Shown: piece after piece, positions 54,438-64,000 of the stretch | Layout of the letters: each line of letters starts with the position of its first letter | How positions within the stretch are numbered: the stretch's first letter is position 1 | DNA from: Eucalyptus grandis | Lineage: Eukaryota; Streptophyta; Magnoliopsida; Myrtales; Myrtaceae | Length of the DNA: 64,000 nt | Reading direction: 5' to 3' | Assembly: GCF_016545825.1 (NCBI RefSeq) | Contig: NC_052621.1 | Coordinates: forward strand, 37,834,687-37,898,686 | Made by a program: the position numbers and the translations under genes | Notes under the pieces: model-generated | What the model saw: the letters and a program-made list of their open reading frames with translations, nothing else | What the model was told of the DNA's origin: nothing | Database searches by the model: none

Positions 54438-54567
54438 CATATTTCTCCTCCTCTTTATCTGCTAGATCTTATGTACTCGGATATCCTGCTGAACGGTTCC
54501 TCTACTTTGCGTTATTAATATAACTACCGTTTTAGACCCCAAAAAAAAAAATGTACTTTGTAATTGG

Positions 54568-55265
54568 ATGGAAGTTTCGTCGCATCAGTTTGTATCTGTA
54601 TGAAGCTCCAAATTACAGTTATTTGGATAAATATTTCGAAGTTGACTAAGAATCTAAGAATATTTATCCAGCTGAGCTGCGTGGCTTACGTCATTATATA
54701 TATGTTTTCAGGTAACTGGGATTGATAAAGGAAAAAACATGCTTCATGGATTTAGTATTTCTCCTCGCTCTCGGTCATATCAACAAGAAGTCTGCCATCC
54801 TTTTTTTTTCCTGTTATAAATATGTAAATGTCATCAATTAGATGAAGTATGGAAGCTTAGGAGCATGCCTAAGCATTACAAACACAACTAATTATGCAAG
54901 AATATGGAGGTCGGAAGCCTTCACATAGTTGCCAACAAAATATTTGCCTAGAGAGTTCTCATCTTAACTTGGGTATGATTTTTTTTTTTAAAATTAACTT
55001 AAATATATAAATATTTTAGCAATAAAATCAAGTATGGATTATATTGCCCGGAAATATGTCAAAATGGTAAGTCACACAAATAAAGATGGCTATATTTATA
55101 TAAGAATTGATAAATTTGTGACGTGCACAAGAGAGACAAATGCTAGGTGATTACAAAAGAAAGAATGTTAGTTGATAAAGGGCAACCAAAGTTGGTAAAT
55201 TAAAAAAAAAAAAGTGAAAAACATTTGTAAGTAACTCAAACGGAATTTAGTAACCCATAAATAAT
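54568..55265. other. Pre-insertion flank and partial repeat copy
   Basis: 54568 onward continues the sequence that flanked the proline-rich gene before the copia and LINE insertions. 54960-55090 (GTTCTCATCTTAACTTGGGT and on) is a third, partial copy of a block seen at 56763 and 58840. No gene. Confidence 0.6.
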
Positions 55266-55550
55266 TGATAATTTTATCGAAAAAATTTGGTGAGTCACTC
55301 AACGGTAAATTTATGTAGGAGTATGTTGATTTGAGGCGTTGACCAAAAAAGGACAAATAAACTTTGTAAAATATAAGTAAGGTAGATATCTCGAAAAATT
55401 GTAAAACAAAGTTAGTATGTTTATAAATGTACTAATAAGTTATTAACGAGTTTCCAAATCAGGTTGCCAATAATTGTTTTTTACAACCACATTTTAATAC
55501 TTACCAATTCTTTCAGAAGTACATTGGCAAGAAATGAGTTTTTATTCTAA

Positions 55551-56097
55551 GGGAAAAGACCATGAAAAATTCTAAATTTTGCCCAAAGTGAAAAATTTAC
55601 CCCAAATTTTTTTTAATGATATGAAAAATCCCAAACTTTACAAATCGTAACACATTTATCCCACTAAGGGCATATTTGTCTTTTTTTTTTTTTTTTTTCC
55701 TCTCTTCCCTCCGCCCACCATGGCGGAGGGAAGTCGAGTCAGCGAGGGCCGCCCTTGTCGATGTCGGGCGGGCCGAGCTCGCTCGCTGACGCTAGTGAGG
55801 GCAGCCCTCGCCTGACTCCGGCTTCCCTCCGTTAGCTTCGCCATGGCCGATGGAGGGAAGAGAGAAGAAGAAAAAAAAAGAAATAATTTAAAAAGTAAAA
55901 GATCAAAATGCTGTATAATTTAGGGTAAATGTGTCACACGATATAAGTTCGGGGTTTTTGTATCATGAAAAAAATTTGAAGTAAATGTGTCACGATTGGT
56001 AAAGTTTCAAATTTTTCATGTCACAAAAAAAAAAAAAAAAAATTGAGGTGAATTTGTCATTTTAGATCAAATATGGAAATTTTGATGATTTTTTTCC
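55551..56097. mobile_element. 547-bp Mutator-like GC-cored TIR element
   Basis: The ends are inverted (GGGAAAAGACCATGAAAAAT; right end reversed GGAAAAAAATCATCAAAATT). The flanking 9-bp duplication is TTATTCTAA (55542-55550) and TTATTTTAA (56098-56106). The empty site is preserved in unit II as TTTTTATTTTAAAGATTAAA near 58156. Inside lie a T-rich pyrimidine tract, a GC core with GGCGAGGG-type words (55715-55850) and a purine tract. No transposase. Confidence 0.85.
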
Positions 56098-57407
56098 TTA
56101 TTTTAAAGAAGAAACCGTACAATACTTTACATTTATGCCTTAGGAAGACTACTTTTTCAGAGTGTCATCTTTGGGTCATTTGACTGATGTTCCCATGACA
56201 GGGCCCATTAACAAAAGACATAATTGTGCACAAGTGATGGGATTAGCAGGCCATCCAAGCCAAAATGGGAGCAAACTTTTTTGAAATTGTGGCACCCACA
56301 TTCTGAGTGAATCTCACTCCCCCACGGGCCGTACAAAATTGCGAAGGAGAATCCGTACTAAAAGCTTTGCAGAGCCGTTGACTCCATTAGGAAATCACAT
56401 GATTAGGTCCCACTCCCCTAGCTAGCAGACATTCTTACTTGCATCCGAAAGTCTCAAAGGATGCATTTATAGGGCGCATCGAATTTATGTGAGTGCGGCC
56501 CTTTGATTTTATGTGTTTTAGATGAGATTGAACAAAATTAGAGTCAGGAACATATGTATTGCGTGTGCACATAAGCTAAGCCTTTTTGAATGAATCATAA
56601 ATCCATTTTTTTAATTCATATTTGATGAGTTAAGTTATTAAGTAAGTTAATTATACTGAGTAAATGGGTTTAAAATGGCAAAATTGAAAATAATATATGT
56701 ATTAAATGGGTTCATAATTTACTTATTCACAATTCATCTCTATAACTCACTCGCTCATTTCAAGTTCTCATCTTAACTTGGGTATGAATTTTTTTAAATT
56801 AACTTAAATATAGAATTTTTTTAGCAATATGGTCAAGTATGGATTATATTGCCTGGAAATATGTTAAAAGAGGTCAAATAAATCAATTTGGGTTGAAGCA
56901 TTTTTTATTTGACCCACCTGTTTGATAGGTCCAATATTAACCAATTACCTCTAACTACATGATGGGTCATAGGTCTATCACATGGAGTCCAACATAGACA
57001 TTGTGTTAATGATTTTTGGGATTATGTTTAAGTAATCAATATAGCAACCGAAGATAGGTCATGAAAGCAAGGTAATCACTCAACTACACGGGATAAGGGT
57101 AAAATTATGATATGATGTCCGGAGTCAAATGCGTAAGAGATCTCTATTCACCAGACATTACTAAAAGTAAAATTATGCCCCACCCGCAAATTCAATTACA
57201 TGAGCAAAGTTTCTCAATTGAATGACTACTTTAGCCAAAAGGCCATAACGTAGTCAAAGTTTCCAAATCCAAGATTCAAATATTCCGAAACAATTAAAAT
57301 TTTTACCTACCTTTTTTCTTTCCCTTTCACTAATATTAAATCACTGCAGATATACATGTCCTGCTTAATGTAATAGTTTTAGGGCTTTGCAAGTAGCATG
57401 ATAGCCA

Positions 57408-57880
57408 TTGCTTATTGTGAGAATAATAACTTATAGTGAACTACAAATTCTTCAAGGGGTGGACCCCATAATGATTTTAAATTATTTATTTATTCATGGT
57501 CAAAATATGTTGTTAATTTCTCAATGGATTAAGGGAATTTCTCATAGTTTGAATGTCTTACTTGATTTATCTACATTAGTACTAGTAAGCACTTGAATTT
57601 AGTTTCACATCCCAAGAAGACAATAATAATCTTGCGAATTATCTACAAGCAATTAATATCCTTTTGATTTTCGATTAAGATGCTTATAGATTTCCATATT
57701 AAAAAATGTGATACGGCATTAGACTCATCGATTATTATTTAAGTTTTACAGAAAAAAACATTCTTCACTGAGCATCTTTTACAGAAATTTCATGTGCTTG
57801 GCAATATAGCTCATGCAATGCGGCTCTCAAAATGTTGTTTTTATTTAACGAGAAGGACCTAATGTTTTTTCGAATATGTT
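57408..57880 (+). pseudogene. Decayed wall-associated-kinase-like C-terminal fragment, unit I
   Basis: Reading frame FSFTSQEDNNNLANYLQAIN (from about 57594) resembles the SFxxxEEDRNLAxYF stretch after the kinase subdomain IX region of WAK-like receptor kinases. Upstream, ILQGVDP and NVLLDLSTLVLVST are weakly like QGTxGYLDPEY and DVYSFGVVLVELLT. Downstream, NIAHAMRLSKCCFYL (about 57802) is weakly like VAxLAKKCLNL. Frames shift and stops intervene. Recall-based; could be chance for the weaker parts. Confidence 0.4.
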
Positions 57881-59463
57881 AATTTTATTGAAAAGATTTG
57901 GTGAGTCACTCGATGGTAAATTTATGTAGGAGTATGTTAATTTGAGGCATTGACCAAAAAAGGACAAATAAACTGTAAAATATAAGCAAGGTAGATATCT
58001 CGAAAAATTGTAAAAAATAAATAAATTAGTATGTTTATAAATGTACTAATAAGTAATTAACGAGTTTTCCAAAAATCAGGCTGTCGATAACTTTTTTTTA
58101 CGATCACATTTTAATACTTATCAATTCTTTCGGACGTAAACATGTAAGAAATGAGTTTTTATTTTAAAGATTAAACCGTACAATAGTTCACATGCATGAC
58201 CTAGGAAGACTACTTTTTCACAGTTACATCTCTGGGTGATTTGACTGATGTTCTCATGACAGGGCCCAAGAAGGCAAAAGACATAATCATGCGCAAGTGA
58301 TGGGATTAGCAGGCCAACCAAGCCAGCATGGGAGCAAACTTTTTTGAAACTGTGGCACCCACGTTCTGAATGGATCTCACTCCCACACGGCCCATACAAA
58401 ATTGCAAAGGAGAATCCGTGCTAAAACGTTTGCAGAGCTATTGACTCCATTAGGAAATCACATGATTAGGTCCCACTCCCCTAGCTAGCAAACGTTCTTA
58501 CTTGCATCTGAAAGTCTCAAACGGTGCATTTATAGGGCGCATCCAATTTATGTGAGCGCATTCTATCAAAATACTTTTGATTTTATGTGTCTTAGATGAA
58601 ATTGAACCAAATTAGAGTCAAGAACATATGTATTGTGCGTGCACCTAAGCTAAACCTGTTAAAATGAGTCATAAACCCATTTTTTAATCCATATTTGATG
58701 AGTTAAGTTATTATGTAAGTTAATTATATTTAGGAAATGGGTTTAGAATGACAAAATTGAAAAAAATGTAGATGTTAAAAGGGTTTACAATTTATTTATT
58801 CCCAACCCATCTCTATAACTCACTCGCTCATTCCACGTTCCCATCTTAACTTGGGTATGAATTTTCTTAAATTGACTTAAATATAGAAATATTTTAGCAA
58901 TATGGTCAAGTATGGATTATATTTCCTTCAAATATGTTAAAAGATGTAAAATAAATCAATTTGGGTTGAAGCATTTTTGGTTCGACCCACCTATTCGATA
59001 GATCCAATATAAACCAATTACCTCTAACTGCACGATGGGTCATAGGTCTATCACATGGAGTCCGAAATAGAGATTGTGTTAATGATTTTTGGGATTATGT
59101 TTAAGTAATCAATATAGCAACCGTAGATAGATCATGAAAGCATGGTAATCACTCAACTGCACGGGATAAGGGTAAAATTATGATATGATGTCCGGAGTCA
59201 AATGCCTAAGAGATCTCTGTTCACTGGACATTACTAAAAGTAAAATTATGCCCCACCCGCAAATTTAATTATACGAGCAATGTTTCTTAATTGAATGACT
59301 ACTTTAGCCAAAAGGCCATAACGTATTCAAAGTTACCAAATCCAAGGTGCAAATATTCCGAAACAATAAAAATTTTACCTAGCCTTTTTCTTTCCCTTTC
59401 ACTAATATCAAATAGCCTGCTTAATGTAATAGTTTTAGGGCTTTGCAAGTAGCATAATAGCCA

Positions 59464-59935
59464 TTGCTTACCGTGAGAATAATAACTTATAGTGAGCTGT
59501 CAATTCTTAAAGGAGTGGACCCCATAATAATTTTAAGTTATTTATTTTTTTATGGTCAAAATGTGTTGTTAATCTCTCAATGGATTAAGGGAATTTCTCA
59601 TAGTTTGAATGTCTTACTTGATTTATCTACATTAGTACTAGTAAGCACTTGAGTTTCGCATCCTAAGAAGACAATAATAATCTTGCGAATTATCTACAAG
59701 CAATTAATATCCTTTTGATTTTCGATTAAGATACTTATAGATTTCCATATTAAAAAAATGTGATACGGCATTAGACTCATCAATTATTATTTAAGTCTTA
59801 CAGAGAAAAAAAAAACATTCTTCACTGAGAATCTTTTACAGAAATTTCATGTGCTTGGCAATATAGCTCATGCAATGCGGCTCTCAAAATGTTGTTTTTA
59901 TTTAACGAGAAGAACCTAATGTTTTTTCGAATATA
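59464..59935 (+). pseudogene. Decayed WAK-like fragment, unit II
   Basis: Tandem copy of the fragment at 57408. It keeps EDNNNLANYLQAIN, but with a stop directly before it (CCTAAGAAGAC). Its 62-codon frame differs from the unit I frame at about eight residues, which argues against selection on that frame. Confidence 0.4.
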
Positions 59936-59940
59936 CAGCT

Positions 59941-60585
59941 ATATAGATAATATTTGAATTTTGGCGACAAAATCATCAATAAGTATCTTTTCGCTGAGAG
60001 AAGCTAGAGGAAAAAAAAGTAAACCCTAACTCTCCGGCGTCATATAGCACAAGTGATAACCTACCTGCTTACAAAAATGCAGGTGCACCTTATGCAAGCA
60101 TAAAAAAGAGGGAATGCTGTCCTCAAGAGCGTCGGAATTCACTAATTTCTTATATAATTCACAACAATAAATAGATTTATCAATTTATGACATGTGATTA
60201 AGGAATGGTTGGTAACCCCAGTGACTTTCTGGTGATGTACACTTTTCTCTGGAGCTTGTAAGGGAGTAAACCCTACCGGCCACCGTCCTCAAAAAGAAGA
60301 ACTTGAAAAATCTGTCCTCTCAGATTTTCTTTAGTTGACAACTCAATTAGTGGCGTAGAGTCGTTTATTTCATGAAAAACAAATGAATTAGAAAACATTT
60401 TTCAAAGTATGATCACTTCAATCACTTACAGAATGAATGAATAAAAAACATTTTCATCGTTTACAAAATTGTTCGGACATGAATAATTATGAATAATGAA
60501 AAAATTCTTCATTAGTTAATCATTTCAATCATTTCAAGCAATCATTGTTTTGGAAATTTTTTTCTAAATTATTAATTTCCTACGA
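59941..60585. other. Spacer, no gene seen
   Basis: AT-rich. GAGTAAACCCTA or AGTAAACCCTAA words occur at about 60020 and 60266. No frame or bounded repeat supported. Confidence 0.4.
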
Positions 60586-60925
60586 AACAAATAGAGTGCG
60601 ATAAATAGTCTAAACTTAAGTAAGATTGACCTGTTTTGAAGAAGTTTTGATTGGACATACATTGTAACCGATCATTTTTTGAAAAATATATTTGAAGTTA
60701 TTTGTTTTCTGTAAAACAAACATAGTACGACAAATAGTCTAAATTTAAGTAAGATTGACTAGTAGTGAAGAAATTTGATTGGACATGCATTTAAAACGAT
60801 AATTTTTAGAAAATGCTTTCTTAGTTATTCATTTTCCGCAAAATTAATGGAGTACATTAAATAGTCTAAACTTAAGTAAGATTGACCGGTAGCAAAGAAG
60901 TTTGACTGGACATGTATGTGTAAAA
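60586..60925. repeat. Three-copy minisatellite, unit about 125 bp
   Basis: AATAGTCTAAACTTAAGTAA followed by GATTGAC, GAAGAAGTTTGAYTGGACAT and then a TTTTCYGYAAAAY block recurs with starts near 60605, 60732 and 60857. Imperfect copies. Non-coding. Confidence 0.8.
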
Positions 60926-62109
60926 TGAATTTATCACGATTTATAATCAATCATTATGAAACGCGATGATTCTATATCTAAAAACCCAATGATTATGAAA
61001 TGTCCTTATAAAAGGTATTGAAAAGACACCCAGTAGAGACGGAACATCGTGCGTAAAATGGGACCCTTGTCAAATCTAGGGTTTCATTCCTTCCTTTCTT
61101 CCTCCATTTCTTTTTCCCTTTACTCTTTTCTTCTTTAATGGTAGTGTCTATGTAACTAAGATGCTGCATGCTCCCAACAATACCTACTGAGTGACAAAAC
61201 AAATGATTGACTTCACATCCATGTCCTCATGCATATGGCCAGGAACCACCGACAGAAGATGCCAACGCAAAACATCAGTAGAATCACGAAAGTTTGTGAT
61301 GAAAATGATTGAGGGGAAGTTTTTTCTTAGCCAATTAGGTGACTGTGTGGTCCATAAATCCCACTTTAATCGCTGAGGAGTAGTAGATAGATATGGTTCT
61401 AGATTCATCGGCTATCTGTCGACCTCATCAGCCTTGAGCTCTGTTGTTTTGGACCTTCTAGCGCTTGGAGAAGATGGATATATAATTGTTCCCGTCTATA
61501 AGAGAGTTTTTTCTTGATGCAACGGGCTAGAAATATTGTATTCTAAGGTTGATAAGATTATACATTGTTTGCTTGATGCAAATTAAGTATTCGAGAAGTG
61601 ATTGGGGAAGTAAAGGATTTTGGCTTTATTTATATACATGTTCATGTCACGCTGTATCATTTAGTATTCCTTTCTTATGTACCATCCATGTCTGTGTATA
61701 TACACATATACACGTGATGCATGGCACGAAAAATATATTAATATTAAATAGGCGTTTGGCTTTCAATGCATTTGTTAGAATGTCCAAATTACTTATCAAA
61801 AGGAGACTACATATGTGCAAAAGGCATTACAATAGAGTATTTGAGTGATGTGGGATTGTATTTAGTGAATATTTAAATATGTGAGATTGCGAAGAGGGAT
61901 AAGGTTTTCAACACATATATGCAATAAACGAATTTTTATAATTTTTTTTTTAACTTGATAGCATTTGTAGATGCGTAAATAATATTTTATACTAGAAGTA
62001 TAATACATGTAATCCTGTGTATGCTTGTTTTAGAAAGAAATTGTTCAGATGACAATGGGGATCACATATTTCAATTAGTAAAGGTAATGCCAACTGGTTG
62101 AGATACCGC
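60926..62109. other. Spacer, no gene supported
   Basis: Short frames at 61184-61408 and 61549-61848 have no recognisable family. No RNA gene seen. Confidence 0.4.
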
Positions 62110-62370
62110 ACTTAGTCAAGAGCATCATTAGAACCAGAAGTGCCTGAACCATCATTATGGACTTGTAAATATTTTATAGCTAGACAAAAGGTTAAAATAA
62201 TACACTGAAAAGTGACTATCCAACAGCTACTAAAAAAATTAAATCGTAGCACAAAAAAGAAGCTATATGATAAGATCCATTCGGTTAAATAATTTGTTAG
62301 GAAAACATTTGGGCCTAAACAAAATCCGAGTATCTGTGATCAATTAAATCGGCATGTACCACCCATATGT
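62110..62370. repeat. Dispersed repeat, copy 2 (related to 39230-39760)
   Basis: Shares ordered blocks with the 39-kb copy but lacks its 240-bp insertion: CAGCTACTAAAAAAATTAAA continues directly to AAGAAGCTATATGATAAG. It is the empty-site equivalent. Confidence 0.7.
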
Positions 62371-62373
62371 TTT

Positions 62374-62620
62374 TGGATAATTACCAAAAAAATTATAATT
62401 TATAGTATCCGTGCCAATGTAGTTCTAAACCTTTTCATTTGGTCAATTTAGTGTTAAACTTTTTGACGATTTACTAATGTGGTCCACCCAACCAATTTTA
62501 ATAAAAACCCATTGACTTAAAAATGCTGGTGTCCTATGTGGCACCATGTGGCACCATTGGTGTCGACTTGAATAATTTTTGTAAAATCTATAGAATCAGA
62601 TTTTTAAAATATTTTAATTG
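62374..62620. mobile_element. Left arm of a Mutator-like TIR element, cut by a LINE
   Basis: Begins GGATAATTACCAAAAAAATT with GCCAATGTAGTTCTAAACC, like the arm at 22447. It carries a GTGGCACCATGTGGCACCAT repeat near 62540. It is interrupted at the T run 62621-62630, which is the tail of a minus-strand LINE. The other arm is beyond the window. Confidence 0.55.
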
Positions 62621-64000
62621 TTTTTTTTTTGGGTAAAGGTAAAGAATATATTAGCTTTGGACAAAAAACAAAAGCCGGCTCCAAAGACTTACACTCTAGG
62701 AAGACCGAAGAGTGGAAGGGAGCCGTGACAAAAGCCAAAGGCAAGCAGACCAAAAGGTGAAGAACCACAGTTACAACACAAAAGAAGCACACCACCTGAC
62801 CTCCGCCAATCATTCGAAAACGAAGAAACGGAGCGATGATGAAGCTGGATCAGAAGGAGGGAAGAAACGGGGAGACTAACGCCCGAGACGATCCGTAAAG
62901 ATGGAGGGGTCAAGATCCCAGCTTCTTTGGAGACGCCTATTTCTCGGAGTGTCCTGAACACTAGTGAAAGTAGTCGCTTTATCTTTGACTATCTTCATAA
63001 GGTGGTTCTTCAAAGCAGGGACAGACAGTGCTTCCCCTTGGAAAATAATATCATTCATTTTCTTCCAAATCAAATAACAAAGGCCACCGAAAGAGAACCT
63101 CGCAATCCGATGGTAGAACTCCTTACCGGAGAGCAACCTGATCGCCCAAGCAAGGTTGTCCATCCATGGCCTCGATTTCCAAGGTAGATTGCATCTCGTC
63201 GCCCAAAAATAAGCAAGCGTGGCCGAGATACCACAGCTGAAGAACAAGTGATCAATAGAGTCCGGAGTAGCATTACAGTATGCGCAAGTACCCGAAACGA
63301 TTCTACCAGTATGGATTAGGAATTCCTGGGTGGGTAATCTGTTCTTGGTAATCAACCACAAGTTAAATTGATTTCTAGGGACAATATCAGAGTTCCAAAT
63401 AAAAGAGTCCCAAGAAACTCTTTCCTTCTTTGTTCTAGTGAAATCCCATGCAGAGGCAACAGAAAAGGATCCGGATGAGTGATGATTCCAGGTGAAACAA
63501 TCCGGTGCATCAGTCTGATCCGGGAGAGAGAAGCCACAGCTCTCAAGTGAGCTCTTAAATGCATGACCGAGGGGGGAGAATAGATCTGCAACAACAGCAT
63601 GCTTAAGGAGACCCGACAATTCAATGATGGATGTCGGAAATAAAAGATCAAGGGGACCATCAGCGAGCCATTGATCATGCCATAAAGAAACCGAAAGTCC
63701 ATTACCAATCTTCCAAGCGAAGCAAGACCTAAACTCTGTTCTTAATTGCAATATTTTTTTCCAGTCCCAAGAACACGTAGAAGGTGTTGAGGCGATCCAA
63801 AAGTTGTCCTTTTTTAAGAAATTAGAGTGGATCCATCGACACCACAGCGATTCTTTGTCGGTGAAAAGGATCCATATGTACTTAAGCATGGCCGCTTTAT
63901 TGCAGTCTTTCAAATTCCTTATGCCAAGCCCACCTTCATTTTTTGGGAGGCATATATCTTCCCACGCAACCTTAGCCCCACCTTTACCAAGTGCGGATCC
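62621..64000 (-). mobile_element. L1-type LINE, 3' part, continues past the window
   Basis: T10 at 62621-62630 is the minus-strand poly(A) tail. Upstream on the minus strand is LINE ORF2 coding sequence. The 5' end and first target copy lie beyond 64000. Confidence 0.88.
62876..64000 (-). CDS. LINE ORF2 C-terminus (RT thumb and zf-RVT), partial
   Basis: The frame is open from the window edge to a stop at 62876, 374 codons without interruption. It includes KNEGGLGIRNLKDCNKAAML and WRWIHSNFL-like sequence, typical of the region after LINE RT. It then has WHDQWLADGPL, SSGSFSVASAWD, NLWLITKNRLPTQEFL and the zinc-binding CAYCNATPDSIDHLFFSC, the zf-RVT domain. It ends SWDLDPSIFTDRLGR without an RNase H domain, unlike the LINE at 48.7 kb, so it belongs to another subfamily. 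The first codon in view is not a start. It is less decayed than the other LINEs here. Confidence 0.88.
   Translation of the reverse strand, partial: GSALGKGGAKVAWEDICLPKNEGGLGIRNLKDCNKAAMLKYIWILFTDKESLWCRWIHSNFLKKDNFWIASTPSTCSWDWKKILQLRTEFRSCFAWKIGNGLSVSLWHDQWLADGPLDLLFPTSIIELSGLLKHAVVADLFSPLGHAFKSSLESCGFSLPDQTDAPDCFTWNHHSSGSFSVASAWDFTRTKKERVSWDSFIWNSDIVPRNQFNLWLITKNRLPTQEFLIHTGRIVSGTCAYCNATPDSIDHLFFSCGISATLAYFWATRCNLPWKSRPWMDNLAWAIRLLSGKEFYHRIARFSFGGLCYLIWKKMNDIIFQGEALSVPALKNHLMKIVKDKATTFTSVQDTPRNRRLQRSWDLDPSIFTDRLGR

Larger units (their letters stand above)
48668..54550 (+). mobile_element. L1-type LINE, full length but disabled
   Basis: 5.88 kb. The target duplication ATGTACTTTGTAATTGG lies at 48651-48667 and 54551-54567, and a short poly(A) precedes the second copy. 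It has ORF1 with a DUF4283-like domain and CCHC knuckle, and ORF2 with endonuclease, RT, zinc finger and RNase H. It is inserted 75 bp downstream of the copia 3' LTR. Many stops and frameshifts. Full-length LINEs with both target copies are uncommon in old plant DNA. Confidence 0.92.
55266..59940. repeat. 2.05-kb tandem duplication, two units
   Basis: Unit I is 55266-57885 (2.06 kb after removing the 556 bp of element plus target copy). Unit II is 57886-59940. Shared landmarks in order are GGTGAGTCACTC, TAGATATCTCGAAAAATTGT, GACAGGGCCC, GATGGGATTAGCAGGCCA, TCTCATCTTAACTTGGGTAT, AAGGGAATTTCTCATAGTTT and CTTGCGAATTATCTACAAGC. Divergence is roughly 10% by eye with small indels, so the duplication predates the TIR insertion in unit I. 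Confidence 0.9.

Noticed and set aside
57408..59652. A conserved 62-residue duplicated small protein
   Set aside because: The two frames differ at about eight residues, and the surrounding DNA is equally conserved; no sign of coding selection.

Overview
The window is nuclear DNA of a flowering plant. The evidence is introns, TATA promoters, cytosolic-type HSP70, a lignin-pathway BAHD acyltransferase, plant squalene epoxidase, and plant copia, Athila-type gypsy and L1-type LINE elements. The HCT sequence resembles what I remember of Eucalyptus HCT, so Myrtaceae is my guess, but this is recall and not a search result. No bacterial operon, CRISPR array or organellar gene is visible.

Layout. 1-5 kb: five coding exons of a minus-strand PP2C phosphatase whose 3' end lies before position 1. 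5-11 kb: repeat-rich spacer. 11-15.5 kb: HCT, with a TATA box, an AC-I motif, a 5'UTR intron and one coding intron holding a perfect 141-bp tandem duplication. 18.2-20.1 kb: intronless minus-strand HSP70. 20.6-33 kb: two tandem promoter/first-exon copies of a small cysteine-rich secreted peptide gene. The second copy keeps its cysteine-rich exon 10 kb away, because its intron holds a Mutator-like TIR element that itself holds a 9.2-kb Athila-like retrotransposon. 34.9-37.6 kb: squalene epoxidase in eight exons. 40.4-41.3 kb: a two-exon secreted proline-rich protein. 41.4-54.6 kb: a copia element and an L1-type LINE, both inserted just 3' of the proline-rich gene and both with target-site duplications. 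55-60 kb: a 2-kb tandem duplication carrying decayed wall-associated-kinase-like sequence, one copy interrupted by a TIR element. 60-64 kb: a minisatellite, a dispersed repeat and the 3' end of a second LINE on the minus strand.

How it works together. The ordinary genes (PP2C, HCT, HSP70, SQE, proline-rich protein) are unrelated housekeeping, stress, phenylpropanoid, sterol and wall-type functions with no operon logic. The structure of interest is transposon nesting. Target-site duplications (TCCAT, GCATT, a 17-bp LINE duplication, and several 9-bp MULE-type ones) let the insertions be ordered, and they expose a peptide gene otherwise hidden by a 10.5-kb intron. All coding calls rest on reading the translation against remembered family sequences. 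Splice sites were placed by frame continuity and GT/AG.
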